64,000 nt of DNA from Begonia masoniana (lineage: Eukaryota; Streptophyta; Magnoliopsida; Cucurbitales; Begoniaceae), in contig CM039502.1 of NCBI GenBank assembly GCA_022432975.1, forward strand, positions 77,767,181 through 77,831,180, given 5' to 3'. Numbering within the stretch: the first letter of the stretch is position 1; each line of letters begins with the position of its first letter. This document shows, one piece after another, positions 1 through 11,945 of the stretch. Below the pieces are notes generated by a model. That model was not told the origin of the DNA. It made no database searches and was given only the letters and a program-made list of their open reading frames with translations. The position numbers and the translations under genes are program-made.

Positions 1-296
1 GTGGAGAAGTACCTTTACCCATCCCTGACCTTTCATGCAACACGTGCGCAAACTCCCAATTTTCAGATCTCTCCGATCTCCATACGTGGATCGATCAACA
101 TCCGTCCGTACGTGGACCTATCAACTGTCTAATTAGTCATAAAATTCAGTTCATTAATTGATTAAATAAGGATAGACTGTAGCCTAGGTGATTCATCAAC
201 ATGGAATGAAGATAAAACTAAAATAAATAAGGCTTATATTTTCAATCTTTGGAATTATTTAATTAAGTGATTATGAAATCGTCTTCATCATCCTAT
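1..296. other. Intergenic, nothing recognised
   Basis: AT-rich single-copy-looking sequence. I see no coding potential, RNA gene or repeat structure in it. Confidence 0.5.
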
Positions 297-305
297 TAAA
301 AACAT

Positions 306-1339
306 AGGGTTACAAATATTTTAAACTCAAATATGAATTTGGTTACAAAAATCTTCAAAAAATATGTTTATGCTAAAAAAAATTTTAAACTATCAAAAAT
401 TAATAAAAAAAATCTCTGGCGGGAGTGTTCACCCTTCATTCACCCTCTATTCTAAATTTAAGAACAGTCCGCGTTCTGGCGGAGGGAGGAGGGAGGGGGG
501 GTGTTCACTCTCCGTTCACCTTCATTCAACCTCTGTGATTTATAAATTAGTTTTTAAAAAAATACCAAACGGTATTCAATTTACTTGAAAATTTTACCAC
601 ATGTTCACCACATAATGAGAAAATAATCTGGAAAGTTTCGTGATTTTCTAAAACTTGTACAATTTATTGTAATTTTAAATAATTACTTTATAAAATAATT
701 ATAATAAATCATACAACTGTTAGAAAATCAAGAAAGTTTTCAGATTATCTTCCCATAATGTGATGAATATGTGGTAAAACTTTCAAGTAAATTGAATGTT
801 GTTTGGTATTTTTTAAAAATTAATATTAGTTTATTTTTCATTTTATTGAAGAAAGAAATGATATTAATTTTAAAAAAATATAAAACAATATTCAATTTTC
901 TTGAAAGTTTTATCATATGTTCATCACATCATGAGAAGATAATCTAAAAAAGTTCGTGATTTTTTAACACTTGTATGATTTATTATAATTATTTTATAAA
1001 ATAATTAGTTAAAATAAAAATAAATCATACAAGTGTTAGAAAATTACGAAACTTTTCAGATTATTTTCTCATTATGTGGCAAATATGTGGTAAAAACTTC
1101 AACTAAATTGAATATTGTTTTGTATTTTTTTAAAACTAATTTATAAATTACAGAGAATAAATGGAGGGTGGATACCCCGCTAGAACAGGAGACCGTTCTA
1201 AGAATGGGGTGAATGAAGGGTGAACATCTCCCGTCATGGATTTTTTTTGTTAGCTTTCAAAAATTTTAATTTTTTTTTAGTATAAACATATTTTGAGGAT
1301 TTTTTTAAATCAAATTATCATTAGAGAGTTTTTTAACCC
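306..1339. mobile_element. Foldback MULE-type non-autonomous element
   Basis: The two halves are inverted copies of each other: about 306-560 pairs with about 1,140-1,339. The outermost bases read AGGGTTA on the left and TTAACCC on the right. The element is bracketed by a perfect 9-bp direct repeat TAAAAACAT at 297-305 and 1,340-1,348, the duplication size typical of Mutator-like elements. The middle (560-1,140) holds four alternating inverted copies of a unit of about 140 bp containing CATAATGAGAAAATAATCTG. No transposase is encoded; the 74-aa ORF at 364-588 is an accident of the inverted arm. Confidence 0.8.
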
Positions 1340-1348
1340 TAAAAACAT

Positions 1349-2274
1349 TGGGAACTTCGAAAAATTATAGGGAATGATCAATAGTGTAATTTGACATTGT
1401 TCTCTTGTATTTGTCATATTGTGTATAGACTAATCAAGCTGACCGAACTAGCTAAATTAAAACCATTAGAAAATAGTCTTAACACAGCTAAATCTCGTTA
1501 TTTATTATTACTCGATTATATTGAAGATAAAAGTGATTTGCATAAGGTGCGACCCACTTTATTTAAAATTTATTAACAAATTTCAATCAAATTACCATTT
1601 ATCTCTATTTAATGAATATTCATCCATCTTTATCTATCGACTATGAGATTATTTAAATAGAGATAGTTGTCTCTGTTTAAAATTCCGTGGATGTTCGAGT
1701 AGTTTCCATCCCTGCAAGACTCAATCTATTCATGAAAGGGGTTTTTCTCGTAGTGTTTTCAAAGAACAACCACTATGACAATATCTCAGACAATACAACT
1801 GTTTGGCAAGTATGCTTTCACTCTTATACAGTTCATAGTTCGTGATACATATGTGCATAATATTGTGAAAGCATATGAATTTTATTAGTAGAATCATAAA
1901 TTCCGACGTAAACAATATAAGTCAAGCCTAAGATTTAGATTTTCGATTCATTTAAACACTAAGAGTCAATTAAAAGATTTCAGCATGAGAGATTGAGCTT
2001 GTACAAGTCTAAGATTTAAGGTCGTGGCGAGTAGAAGGACTTGTTCTCTTTCAAAATTTGAGTCAATACTAAGATTTAGGCCAGCTAGCTCGAGGCTCGA
2101 GCTCGTGTGAGCCTAAGATTTAGGTTCAGCACAAATTGATTAGATCGAGCCCAACTATTCCTTCTTCCCCCAATTTGGCCTTCTCCTGCTCTAGTCTTAT
2201 CCTATCTTGGGCCTGCCTTCTTCCCCTCTCGCTTTCTTAATTAATAAAACTGAAAATAGGGTTCTTAATCAAGA
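1349..2274. other. Intergenic, nothing recognised
   Basis: AT-rich sequence with only short random ORFs. I see no domain, splice structure or repeat. Confidence 0.45.
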
Positions 2275-2280
2275 CAAAGA

Positions 2281-2811
2281 TATAAATAGGAAAAAGTACA
2301 ATTTAGCCCCTACAATTAAGTGAAATGGACAATTTACACCGTAAAATTCAATAATAGGCAAGAACAACCTTAATGTATTGATAATGGGCAATATGGTCCA
2401 TACCGTCATATTTTCCATTAAAAAGTAACATTTTTTCACTTGTTCATTTTTTTTTTCCGAAATGCCCCTCACTGGATCGAACCGGAGCAGAACGGTTCGG
2501 CTAATTCCAATCTGGTTTTTTTTTTAAATTCTATTTCTCGGAAAAGAGAAGACCGAGGAATAGAATTAAAAAAAATAAAAAATCAAAGTGCAATTAGCCG
2601 AACCGGTTTGGTCCGATTCGGTCCAGTGAGGGGCATTTCGGGAAAAAAAATGAACAAGTGAAAAAACGTTACTTTTTGACAGAAATTATGACGATAGGGG
2701 CCATATTACCCATTATCAATATATTAAAGTTGTTCTTGCCTATTATCCAAGTTTACAGTGTAAATGGCCCATTTCATCTAATTGTACTGGCCAAATTACA
2801 TTTTACCCGTA
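2281..2811. mobile_element. Foldback MITE, same family as 23,891-24,537
   Basis: The left arm (AGTACAATTTAGCCCCTACAA...) is matched by its inverted copy ending near 2,811. The two arms meet in the middle around two 'GAACCGG'-bearing segments flanked by CCCCTCACT and AGTGAGGGG. The sequence is closely related to the better-preserved copy at 23,891-24,537. The target-site duplication is eroded: only TAAATA is shared at the two flanks. Confidence 0.65.
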
Positions 2812-2962
2812 AATAAACCCAACGAACCTTATCTTGCAGAGAAAATAGAATCCATTAAAAGTAGCCATCAACGTGGAAAACAAAAGCAGGCAACTGAAAA
2901 GAAGAGCGTGTGAAAGGGAAGCAACGACTGATCACGCCTAACGATTGAATCAGGACCATTAA

Positions 2963-3055
2963 AACTACTTGCTTTCACACTCTTTTTTCACGCTCCAATC
3001 CTTCTAAGTCTACTTGCTTTCACCCCCTTTTTTCACGCTCCAATCCTTCCAAGTC
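2963..3055. repeat. Tandem duplication of about 45 bp
   Basis: Two adjacent near-identical copies of a segment beginning CTACTTGCTTTCAC and continuing through TTTTTTCACGCTCCAATCC. It lies just outside the left end of MULE-1. Confidence 0.7.
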
Positions 3056-3194
3056 AAATCCGTCAGAGTCAGTCTAAGTGTCTAACTCAACCAACTAGCC
3101 AGTCACTAGTGGACCGCTTCCCTTAATTTCTTTGAAAAATCCTCGGTTGACTGTCCAGTCCGTCGTCTCAGAGTCAATGGGTATTTTATTTATT

Positions 3195-3552
3195 TTTTAA
3201 GATAAAATCCAAATTAACCCCTAAGAATAAGTTAATTCACAAAACCAACCTTTAACTTGTAACAATTCAACCCTTAGTGGGTCTCCGTTTACTAGAGAAC
3301 TGGTCCCCGGTCAAGAGGATCACGTCCCCTTCATTTGCCAATTGAGCGGGACCCGTGCTTTTCAAAGGTGTCCTCGCTTGATTTGTAATAGAGGAACAAC
3401 GACTCATTTGTTGCTCGCAGGTCCCCGTTCGATGCCCTAAAAGTGAGACGGGCAACCACTGGCGACGAACGGGTCCCCGTTCTCACTTAAAAGATAGAGA
3501 ACGGAGACCCGCTTATCGTGAACGGGTCCCCATGTTCACTTAAAAATGCGAG
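3195..3552. repeat. MULE-1 left TIR, outer copy
   Basis: It begins near AAGATAAAATCC and contains AACCTTTAACTTGTAACAAT followed by GC-rich 'ggtcccc' modules. It is repeated in tandem by the next 400 bp, so the left end of this MULE exists twice. Confidence 0.75.
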
Positions 3553-3960
3553 AACAAATTAACCCCTAAAGTATAAGTTAATTAACAAAATCAACCTTTA
3601 ACTTGTAACAATTCAACCCTTAGTGGGTCTCCGTTTACGGGAGAACGGGTCCCCGGTCAAGAGGATCATGGCCCCTTCATTTGTCAATCGAGCGGGGGCC
3701 CGTGTTTTCAAAGGTGTTCTCACTCGATTTGTAGTAGAGGAACGACGACTCGTTCGTCGCCAGCAGGTCCCCACTCAGTGCCCTAAAAGTGAGGTGAGCA
3801 CTCACAGGTGACAAACGAGTCCCTGTTCTCACTTAAAAGATCGAGACCGAAGACCCGCTTATCGCGAACGGGTCCCCGTGTTCACTTAAAAACGCGAGAA
3901 CGGGGACCCGTTCTCACAGACCGGGTCCCCGGTCTCCGTTTCTATGTATTGGATAGGGGA
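3553..3960. repeat. MULE-1 left TIR, inner tandem copy
   Basis: It repeats the outer copy from AAATTAACCCCTAAAGTATA through TTAGTGGGTCTCCG and the following modules. Its tip (CTAAAGTATAAGTTAATTAAC) looks closer to the right TIR than the outer copy does. The inner edge, TTTCTATGTATTGGATAGGGG, mirrors the TATA-bearing inner edge of the right TIR. Confidence 0.75.
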
Positions 3961-4202
3961 TCCCTTACCTGACCCCCTTTTCACAAAAAAAAAAAATCCC
4001 CCTCCCCCCATCATTCTTCCTGTTTTCTAGCCAAAATTGCCCTCTAAATCGGTGCATTATGTGCCTAGTCTGACCGCCTACCCTCTCTAGCCCGAATTCG
4101 AGGTTGATTTCGCAAAATTTCATCCAATTTCGCGCCGAATATGTGAGCCTTAATTTCAAGTTTTTCGATAAATCTGAGAAATCACATTTTGCTATTCAAA
4201 TC

Positions 4203-4819
4203 AATGGGCCCGAAGATTATGTTTAAGCACAAGCTTACAACGCAAGGAGGTCCATCACAACGTGCATCACCAGCTCAAGCTTCTCCGAAGGAGGTATGAC
4301 ACAACGACCTACAATGCAAGTATTCTACGTAATTTAATACTCGGCTTAATGAATTGCGTTATAAGGATGACATGATGCATAGATCTATTATTTTTTCTAA
4401 AACGGTTCGATTTATGACATTTACATCCATGGGAGTTCATGAATTGTTTGACAGAATTGGGCTTAGAGGATTTTGTCAATTGTCGGGTGCATGTTGCGAG
4501 CGACTGATTCAACTGTTTTATGCCAATTTGAGTCCCGTGGTAGAGCCACATGAGTGAGATCAACATGACGTGCAACAAAAATTTGTCTTGCAACACGTTG
4601 ATACCGAAGCTCTTGGAATATTTCAACATTCAAATCCCGGCATCCAAGAAGATGAGGAGTGAAATGCAAACTGAGGTCTTTAATAAGCTCCATTTAAAAC
4701 TGATGAGGGTGGTTGAAGTCCAAGGTGAATTCGTGACACAAATCCAATATGGCAACTTGTGTTTTAGCACAAGTACTAGATCCTTCTCGGATATCCAATT
4801 AGTAATCACCGAAAGCTAA
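4203..4819 (+). pseudogene. MULE-1 accessory gene, N-terminal part (FYANL-domain protein), broken
   Basis: A forward reading frame starting near the ATG at 4,203 gives, after a frame change, a stretch with FMTFTSMGVHELFDRIGLRG and then ACCERLIQLFYANLS (about 4,418-4,540). The 'CER-hydrophobic-LFYANL' signature matches the N-terminal domain of the MULE-2 accessory gene (42,966) and of the envelope-position ORF of the nested Copia element. Plant proteins with this domain are usually labelled 'putative plant transposon protein'; its biochemical role is unknown to me. The frame is broken by indels, and the sequence after about 4,830 departs into other material, so this is a relic. It reads away from the left TIR, convergent with the transposase. 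Confidence 0.65.
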
Positions 4820-4829
4820 CCAGATTTCA

Positions 4830-5720
4830 AGCAGAATATCCACTTGAAAAGTAACTCCAAAATCACGAAAAATTAACACAAGCTTACTTGAGATGTTGAG
4901 AGCAATCTCTGAAATTTTCAGAAAAAAATATGCGGCATTGATGAAGTTATAGAAGAAACAACGAAATTGGTCCAAGAAAGCGATAAAGGTGCACCTCTCG
5001 GGTGAGGCGACTTCCAAAGAAGAAGTACTCCAAAATCTATATGATGAGAGTTTTTGCAACCTTATGGGGATGACTACTATCAACTAAGAGAGTATAGAAG
5101 ACAACAATAGTAAGAGTTTTCCACAAAACTCACAAGATTGAAAAACTATTTTTGAAGAACAAACACTCAGGATAGCAACGGGTGATTGAGACTTTGGGGT
5201 TTTGAGAGCATTAGCTTCAATAATAATAATTCTAATTCAACTAATAACAATTAGGTCTGAATAGTGCTTAAATAGCTACTTACTAAAACACAAAATAAGG
5301 TAAAAAAATGGGAGAGAGACGAGAAGGGTTTTGGAAATCCCTTCTGCCGAAGCCCCGCGCGCGCAGGTTGATTTCATCATGATCGTTCTTCCTCTTTTGC
5401 CCTCCCGTGCATGCAGCCATGCAACGACGTGCTTCTCCCTTGTCAATATCCATGTAACTACTTATTTAAATGTAAACTAGTAAGTACTTAAGCAAAAACA
5501 TAAATTAAACTAAGTTACATGAGTTGATTAAGGAGAACAAACTCCTTCTTCAATGTTATTGCTATCCTCGTGTTGTTTCTATGACAACACATGTAATGAC
5601 CTTCATTTATCTTCTATGCTAGGTGTAAGCTCCTTTTAACTTCGAACATGTCACTTATAAAATGAACATAGTGGTTGATTAACTTCTTGACTCTTGATCT
5701 TATAATTGAACCTTGGGTCA
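4830..5720. other. Possible LTR-like or other insertion in MULE-1, unresolved
   Basis: This stretch has no counterpart in MULE-2. It is AT-rich with a GC-rich island near 5,345 (CCCCGCGCGCGCAG). MULE-like sequence resumes after about 5,720. I could not define matching ends or a target duplication, so this is only a suspected insertion. Confidence 0.3.
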
Positions 5721-5904
5721 CATCAATTAGTCTTCAAAGCTGATCGGGAAGCCTCCATCTCGGCAAGTCCTTCAGCCTCATTGGCCTTCCAAGATGTTTA
5801 TATGGAGGAGGCTCTTCCACCTCGGGCTCCATCAACAGAGAACCTCACAGTGTCGTAGAAACTGGACTTGCTCATCGATAGAGTTGAGCATATTTCACTG
5901 GCAC

Positions 5905-6747
5905 TAGGGGGCATGGGCCGATTCGATCCGGTCCCAAGCCCGGACCGAGTCCTCTGTATTTATTTCCCGAGAATTGGAACCGGCCCTGAGAGGGACTAGG
6001 ACCTGACCGAAAATTTGGTCCGGTCTCGGTTTGGTCCCGGTTCCTCCCACTTTTTTTTTTAACATAAAAAAAATCCCCAACTTCTTCTAGCAATTCGGAG
6101 TCCATAAAATTTGTAACAGATCAAACACGCAAGTTGGAATCCGACGATTTTGACGTTGTAAAACCTTACACTATATCCGCTAGGGAAAAAAATACCGAAA
6201 AGAAAAAATACTACTCCTTTACTAAAAAATACTGCTCCTTTACTAAAAAATACCTAACATTTACACTGTAAATGTTTGATTGACGGTCGCTGTAAATTTT
6301 ATAGCACCAAGAGGAAGCTCAAATGCCAGAAAAGCAGCAGCGAGGCGAGCGTGAAGTAGCAGCAGCCGAAGACAGGCAAGGGTTGGGGTCAGGGTCGGGG
6401 TCGGGAGCAGCAGCCGAGCAAGAACGTCAGGAATTGAGGTTGTGGTCGCGGGTCGGGGTCGGGTGTTCGCAGTTCGCACTTCGCAACTCGGTGTCGGGGA
6501 CTCGAGATTCTGGAAATTAGGTAGGATAGGACTGAAGAGTGAAGAGGAGAGATTTTTTTCTTAAAAAATAGAGAGTGTTGTTTTAACCTTAGTCCGGTCC
6601 CGGTATTTTGGGAATTTGGGCCACAAACCGAGGACCGGATCGAGAACCGGTGGTCTTGGGAGTTGAGGACCAAGGACCGAACCGTGGTCCTGGGAGGTGG
6701 GATCGAAATCGGTGGTCCGGTCTGCGGTCCAGTCCTGCCCACCCCTA
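5905..6747. mobile_element. Non-autonomous hAT element, 843 bp
   Basis: The left end TAGGGGGCATGGGCCG and right end CTGCCCACCCCTA are inverted relatives of each other and of the element at 41,138-42,116. The flanks are an 8-bp duplication with one difference: ACTGGCAC at 5,897-5,904 and ACTGGCGC at 6,748-6,755. Both subterminal regions are rich in CCGGTCC/GGACCGG. There is no transposase; the ORFs inside (for example 6,323-6,520) are low-complexity. It splits the C-terminal part of the MULE-1 accessory gene. Confidence 0.85.
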
Positions 6748-6835
6748 ACTGGCGCAGAGAGAGATGTACACTGAAGTTGATGAGCTGAGGGAGGGGAAGA
6801 GAGAGCTGATAGCGGCACACAAAATTATGAACGTG
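6748..6835 (+). pseudogene. MULE-1 accessory gene, C-terminal coiled-coil tail
   Basis: Directly after the hAT element the forward frame reads AQREMYTEVDELREGKREL and ends at a TAA near 6,834. It is charged and heptad-like, as expected of a short coiled coil. The MULE-2 accessory gene ends in a comparable stretch (ASQREVTQALHYLDQ), which supports homology. I assign it by position and composition; overall identity is low. Confidence 0.45.
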
Positions 6836-8220
6836 CGATTTTAATTTGATGTATTTAGTTGTTTTTTAGTTTGTTTGGTAATTTGTCTTTAGTTTGTTCA
6901 GTTTAGATTGACTTTATTGTTTAGTTTAGATTGAATGTATTAGATGTTTTTAGTTAAGTTGTTATTTAGATTGTCGTTGATATTGGAACTGCTTGGGACA
7001 TATTATGTATGTTGGATATGCAAGAAATGTGAACAATAGTTTTAGGGAGTAAAAAAACAAAGAAAATTCTATCCAAATTTTTAATTTTTTGTACATTATA
7101 TGAACGAGAAGAGCCATAAACTTGTCACAATTACATAAAACATTACAATAGTCACATAAATCACTCCATTTACAAAAAAGAACAAAAACAAAACAGTCAC
7201 TGCCACGGTGGCCAGAAACCACTACATCGCCCATGCGTAGATGACTCTTGCACAAAACAAGAAAACTATATTAGAACGTAATTATTGATACAATATTTGG
7301 AACTATATTGGAATCGAACCACTTACTTGCCTGTCAACACCAGTGTAGAAAGTCATAAATGTCATCAGCAACATCAACTGAAGCAGAAGTAGCGCCTGAA
7401 GTGGAAGAAAATTCTCGACAAGTTCGATAATTATGCCCCAGACGCCGACATCTTCATTGTGAAGTTCTTCATACTAATTGAGGTTTGGGGCTCATCCACA
7501 TCCTGCACTCATTTTTTCTTCAGCCTTCCTGGTTGGTACTTTACTAGCGGTAGAAAAATTTCACTCATATGTACTTCGGGCCACATGTCTAGGGCACTAA
7601 GCGGATAAATGTAGTGTGAGTACATATTTATATAAATCTCTCGGTGATAGAATTGATGCACATAATTCTCTACTGAAACTCTTATGAAATGCATACACGG
7701 AATGATATGGACACACGAGATTTCAGTAAGCTCTAACTTGTAATAGTTGCACACACATCTATGCAAATCGATAATATATTGTTCGTTGTCGTTGCTAACC
7801 TTAAATCGAGCATCTCCTGCAGAAGTAGAGCTCCAATTTCGGGTCGCACATTCTAGCTTTGTAAGTTTTTTTCTTATCTTGGGACACAAAACATCTGTCA
7901 ACTCAGCCATCTTTTGATGCCTTTTTACAATCCGAGACATCAAGCGCTTTATGATCATCTTGAATATTGACACTATCGGTTTGTCACTGGCAGGTAATAG
8001 AAGTACATTGAATGACTCACTGAGATTGTTCAATGTCATGTTGCACTTTGGGATTGATGAGAAACCATGAGTCGGCTAACAACTCAGAGGAAATTGACTG
8101 AGATATCTGTGCGCAGCCTGGTCAATCAAAAATAAATTTCTTATTTCTATCAAAGTGAGGAGCTGTAGTTGCTCTTGCTGCATTCCACATCGCATATTTA
8201 CACTTTCCCTCGAAACTTTT

Positions 8221-9478
8221 TGATATGCCTTGGATCAACGATCATCAAACTCGGCCTAACCCTTGATCAAGCTTTTTGTGTTCTAATAAATTTGCTAGTG
8301 TTGCAGGTATCTTTAAAGCTTGGGTTGGATACTTAAAGAGAGAATTTATCTTCCCTTATCAAATTATGTAACCGAGCTTTTATTTGCTTTATATTGTTAG
8401 GAAACTTTTAGCATTTGGCAAACTTAGCCTTTTTGAATTATTTGGCAAACTTTAGCTTTGTGTTTTTAGAATGTATGTTTGTAATAATCTTTGAAAGTGC
8501 TTGAAAAGGTCAAAGGCAAGGAGCAAGAAGCTGTCTTCTTTAAGGCATTTCATCGAACAACGAGCTGACATCAGCAACCAAGGCAGCGCCAGCGCCGACA
8601 AGTAGTGCACGCACCAGGCAGCGCCCCGCAAGGAACGCGAGCAGGGAAACCACCAGCAGCCTTCGACCGGTTCGGTTCACCTAACCCAGTTCACCTCCAA
8701 CGGCTACTTCTACAACGGTCATCTTCTTCAGCTTTCTTCGCCCGAAAGCTCCGATCTCCTTCCTGCTTATTTAAGCTTCTCCTGTAGCATTGTATCAGTT
8801 AAGCCAAAGTTATGTTTAACTGAATATTTGGAAATAGATTGAAGTTGTTCTTCATCTTCAAGTGCTCTGAGAGAGAGTGTCTCGGCGTTTAGCCAGTGCT
8901 TGGCACCTGGATGGCTTCGCCAAAGTGTTCCTCGAGCTCAAAGGTTGCTTGGAGGAATTCTCAGTCACCTTTTGGTCCTCTCTGGCAGGAGCTAGAAAGA
9001 GGAAAGGTGGCGAAACCTTTTGTTCCCTTCGCTGTGAATTCGTTGATGGCAACGACGAACTTCTCACCCAAAGCACAGTTGCTTCTGGGCCAGCAGGTCT
9101 TCACCAAACCATCTCTCATTCCTCGTCAGTCTTTTCTAAAGGAAAAACATGAGCAAAAGGGGCATCTTCCCTTTGTTGGAGCAAGCTTCTCCCGAGAAGC
9201 TGCATTCTCCGTTGGCGCTGTTTAGCGACCAAACATCCGGCAAGGAATCCCTCAGCCATCGGCGTTCTTCTGTTGCATGCTAAGGTAATTACACCTAGTA
9301 ATGCACAGCACCCACTTCGCCTCCATCTTCATTTTTCGTCCCTACAATTTTGCTTTGTTCGCCCCTATTTTTGCGTTTGTTCTATGCGTCTGTCCAGTGC
9401 TCATCCAACACTCGTTTTCTCTTCTTTAAACCAAGTCTTCCGCTAGCATAGGTCGTTATCGAGGCCTTGATCCTAACA
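8221..9478. mobile_element. Solo LTR, 1,258 bp
   Basis: It starts TGATATGCCTTGGATC and ends GGCCTTGATCCTAACA, the TG...CA ends expected of an LTR. A perfect 5-bp duplication CTTTT flanks it at 8,216-8,220 and 9,479-9,483. Removing it restores continuity with the MULE-2 transposase (AAATTTGCATAC matches AAATTCGCATAC there). No internal domain remains. The superfamily is not identifiable from the LTR alone. The ORFs at 8,605-9,225 are inside the LTR and not genes. Confidence 0.85.
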
Positions 9479-10048
9479 CTTTTTCTTAAAATTTGCATAC
9501 ATATGTTTGATACAGTAGTGTTGATCTGCTGACGGTAATGACTTAGTCACAGTGTGCAACAACCCCTAATATTTGAAGGAATAACGTAATTAGAAAATAT
9601 AAATAAACGCAAATGAACTATACCTTTTGTCGATCCAAAATAAATGTCCTGCCTCGTCCTGTCTCAATGTCTATGTCTCTCATCAATTGCTCCAGAAACC
9701 ACTTCCAAGAGTTTTTATATTCTGATTCGACAACTACAATAACAACATAATAAATTTCATCGTTGCCATTGATGTTGACGTTGTAAGTAATTGTTCTTGG
9801 ATACTATCCTTTAAGATGATAACCATCCAAACAGATAATTGGTTTATCACATTGAAACAACCCCATTTTGTAGGCAGCCATACACATGTACGTTCTTTCA
9901 AATACAACCCTACCATCAACCATCAAATCGCATTGAACACCCATGGTGCTGCCCGGATTCGATCTACGAATTTCTTTTGCATATGACCATAATAACTTGT
10001 ATTGTTTGTTACCGAAGTCTTCATTCATTTTTCGGGCTTCACTTATTG

Positions 10049-11945
10049 TAGAGATGTTAAACGAGCGAGTCGAGCCGAGCCGAGCCGAGAAAGTCCCGGC
10101 TCACCGAGCCTGCCGAGCCAAACGAGCCGAGCCTAACGAGCCGAACCAAACGAGCTGATCAAAAAAATTTTCAACCCGAGCCGGCTCGTGAGCCACGAGC
10201 CTAACGAGCCGAGCCGAGCCGGCCCAACGAGCGTAACGAGCCGAGCTTAACGAACTGAGCTTATAATTATATAAATAAAAATTTCCGATTGTATAACTAA
10301 AGTCTAAAATATATCATAAAATTTACTATAATTACTTAAATTTAAAATAAATATATCTACAAATTCAATTATAATTGGGAGGTCTTCCGGAGGAAGCTCA
10401 GTCGATGTGCGGTGGTTTGGGGAAGGAGAATTGCATTGTGCAGAAGCGAAAAGGAGGAGGGAGGAAGTAGGAGAAAGACTGAGGAGTGACTGAGAGGAAG
10501 AGAGCGCGTGGAAATATAAATATAGCGAGGTGGAGGGGGAGTGATGAGGTGGATGCCAGCTAATACACTATTTGAACGCGGTCAACGTGGCAATAAGTGA
10601 TAGGTTTCTCGTTGGTTTGGCTAAGAGGAATGGGAAAGAGTGTGCGAAAAGCGAAGGTCATTCCAAGCCTCCCTCGAGTAATCGTCCTGTGAAAGCCTTC
10701 TAATAGTTCCCATTCATGTAATCCTCCAACTCTCTGTTCTCTGTTTTCCTGCATGATTTTTCTGTAAATTACGTCCTTGATCTCATTCGTGTTCATCATC
10801 TTCACCTGAACTTTTCAACGAGATTACTTTATTTTTTTGAAAAACAACCACAAACACAAATCAGAAGATCTTAAGATGCTGTTAACAGTTGGCTTCACAA
10901 CTACACACCCGTTGAACAGGCGGAATAAAGCAGTAGATTTCCTCCCGTTCTTCCCTACAATTAGCGAACTCTGTTTCTAACATTTGCTTAATCAACGAAT
11001 TCAACAATTAATATACAAACAACAACCCCTTTCTTCCTTGATTGAGAATAAACCCTGCATTAGACTCCACTGTTGGCGTTCGGCTGGCGTTTGATGCGGG
11101 GCAAGAGAGCAAGAAGAATCTTCTTCCTCGGTCCCTGTAAAACTAAACGGCATTAACACGTATTCACGATCAATTCAAGTTCATAAACTCATACATCAAA
11201 TCCACCACTGGCCCGGAAAATGAATCCGATCGACAAAGGTGAGAAAATTGAACCGTATTTGAGTGAAAAGCATTGCAGTGAAATGAAAAATACCATTGAG
11301 CTGGACCCTAGGGTGCATCTACCTCATCGGCCACTGCCTATCCTGTTTAAATTTTTTTTTAAACAAGTGCCTATCAATCGCCCTACTTGGGGCGACTGAT
11401 AGGCTCTAGTTCATTTTTTTTTTTAAACAAGAGCCTATCAATCGCCCTACTTGGGGCGACTGATAGGCTCTAGTTCTATTTTTTTTTTAAACGAGAGCCG
11501 ATCACTCGCCCAGTGGGGCGACTACTCGGCTCTCGATGTATTTTTTTAAAATCACATAGGTGTCGACCTGTTATGTTAGGTGTCGACACTTGCTTTGAAT
11601 AGGTGTCGACACTTGCTTTGAAGTAGCAAGAGCTTGAGATTATCGATGGTCAGGTGTCGCCGCGTTAGAGGGGGTTCAGCGCTCGCCGCAGGACCCGAGC
11701 TGGGCTTCCGTTGACGAGCCAGCTCGCGAGCTGGCTCGCGAACTCGCAAGCAGGCTCGCGAGCAGGCTCGTCGAGCCCGGTCATTCACGGGCTCGCGAGC
11801 AGGGATGTCCAAGCTCGGCTCGACTCGCCTGTGTGACTCGAGCCAAATTCGCTCGTTACTGTAGCGAGCCGAGCCAAGCTCGGCCCGCTACAGTAACGAG
11901 TCGAGCGAGCGAGCTGGCGAGCAGCTCGCTCGTTTAACATCTCTA
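10049..11945. mobile_element. hAT element, 1,897 bp, non-autonomous, possibly with captured sequence
   Basis: The terminal inverted repeats TAGAGATGTTAAACGAGC (left) and their exact inverse (right) are perfect over 18 bp. The 8-bp duplication ACTTATTG at 10,041-10,048 and 11,946-11,953 is also perfect, which fixes the superfamily. Subterminal regions are dense in CGAGCC/GGCTCG motifs. The interior (about 10,380-11,300) is not repeat-like and could be captured host sequence, including an 81-aa reverse ORF at 10,560-10,805 that I do not recognise. A tandem hairpin array sits at 11,340-11,545. Confidence 0.9.
11340..11545. repeat. Tandem array of three long hairpins
   Basis: Three units of about 70-76 bp are separated by poly-T/A spacers. 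Each is a near-perfect inverted repeat, for example GCCTATCAATCGCCC facing GGGGCGACTGATAGGC. The third unit has changed arms (GAGCCGATCACTCGCCC facing GGGGCGACTACTCGGCTC), with at least one change matched on both sides of the stem. Confidence 0.8.

Noticed and set aside
6261..6820. ORFs on both strands up to 143 codons
   Set aside because: Low-complexity GC-rich repeats within a hAT element; no domain.
8605..9225. Overlapping ORFs of 60-109 codons
   Set aside because: They lie entirely inside a solo LTR defined by TG...CA ends and the CTTTT duplication.
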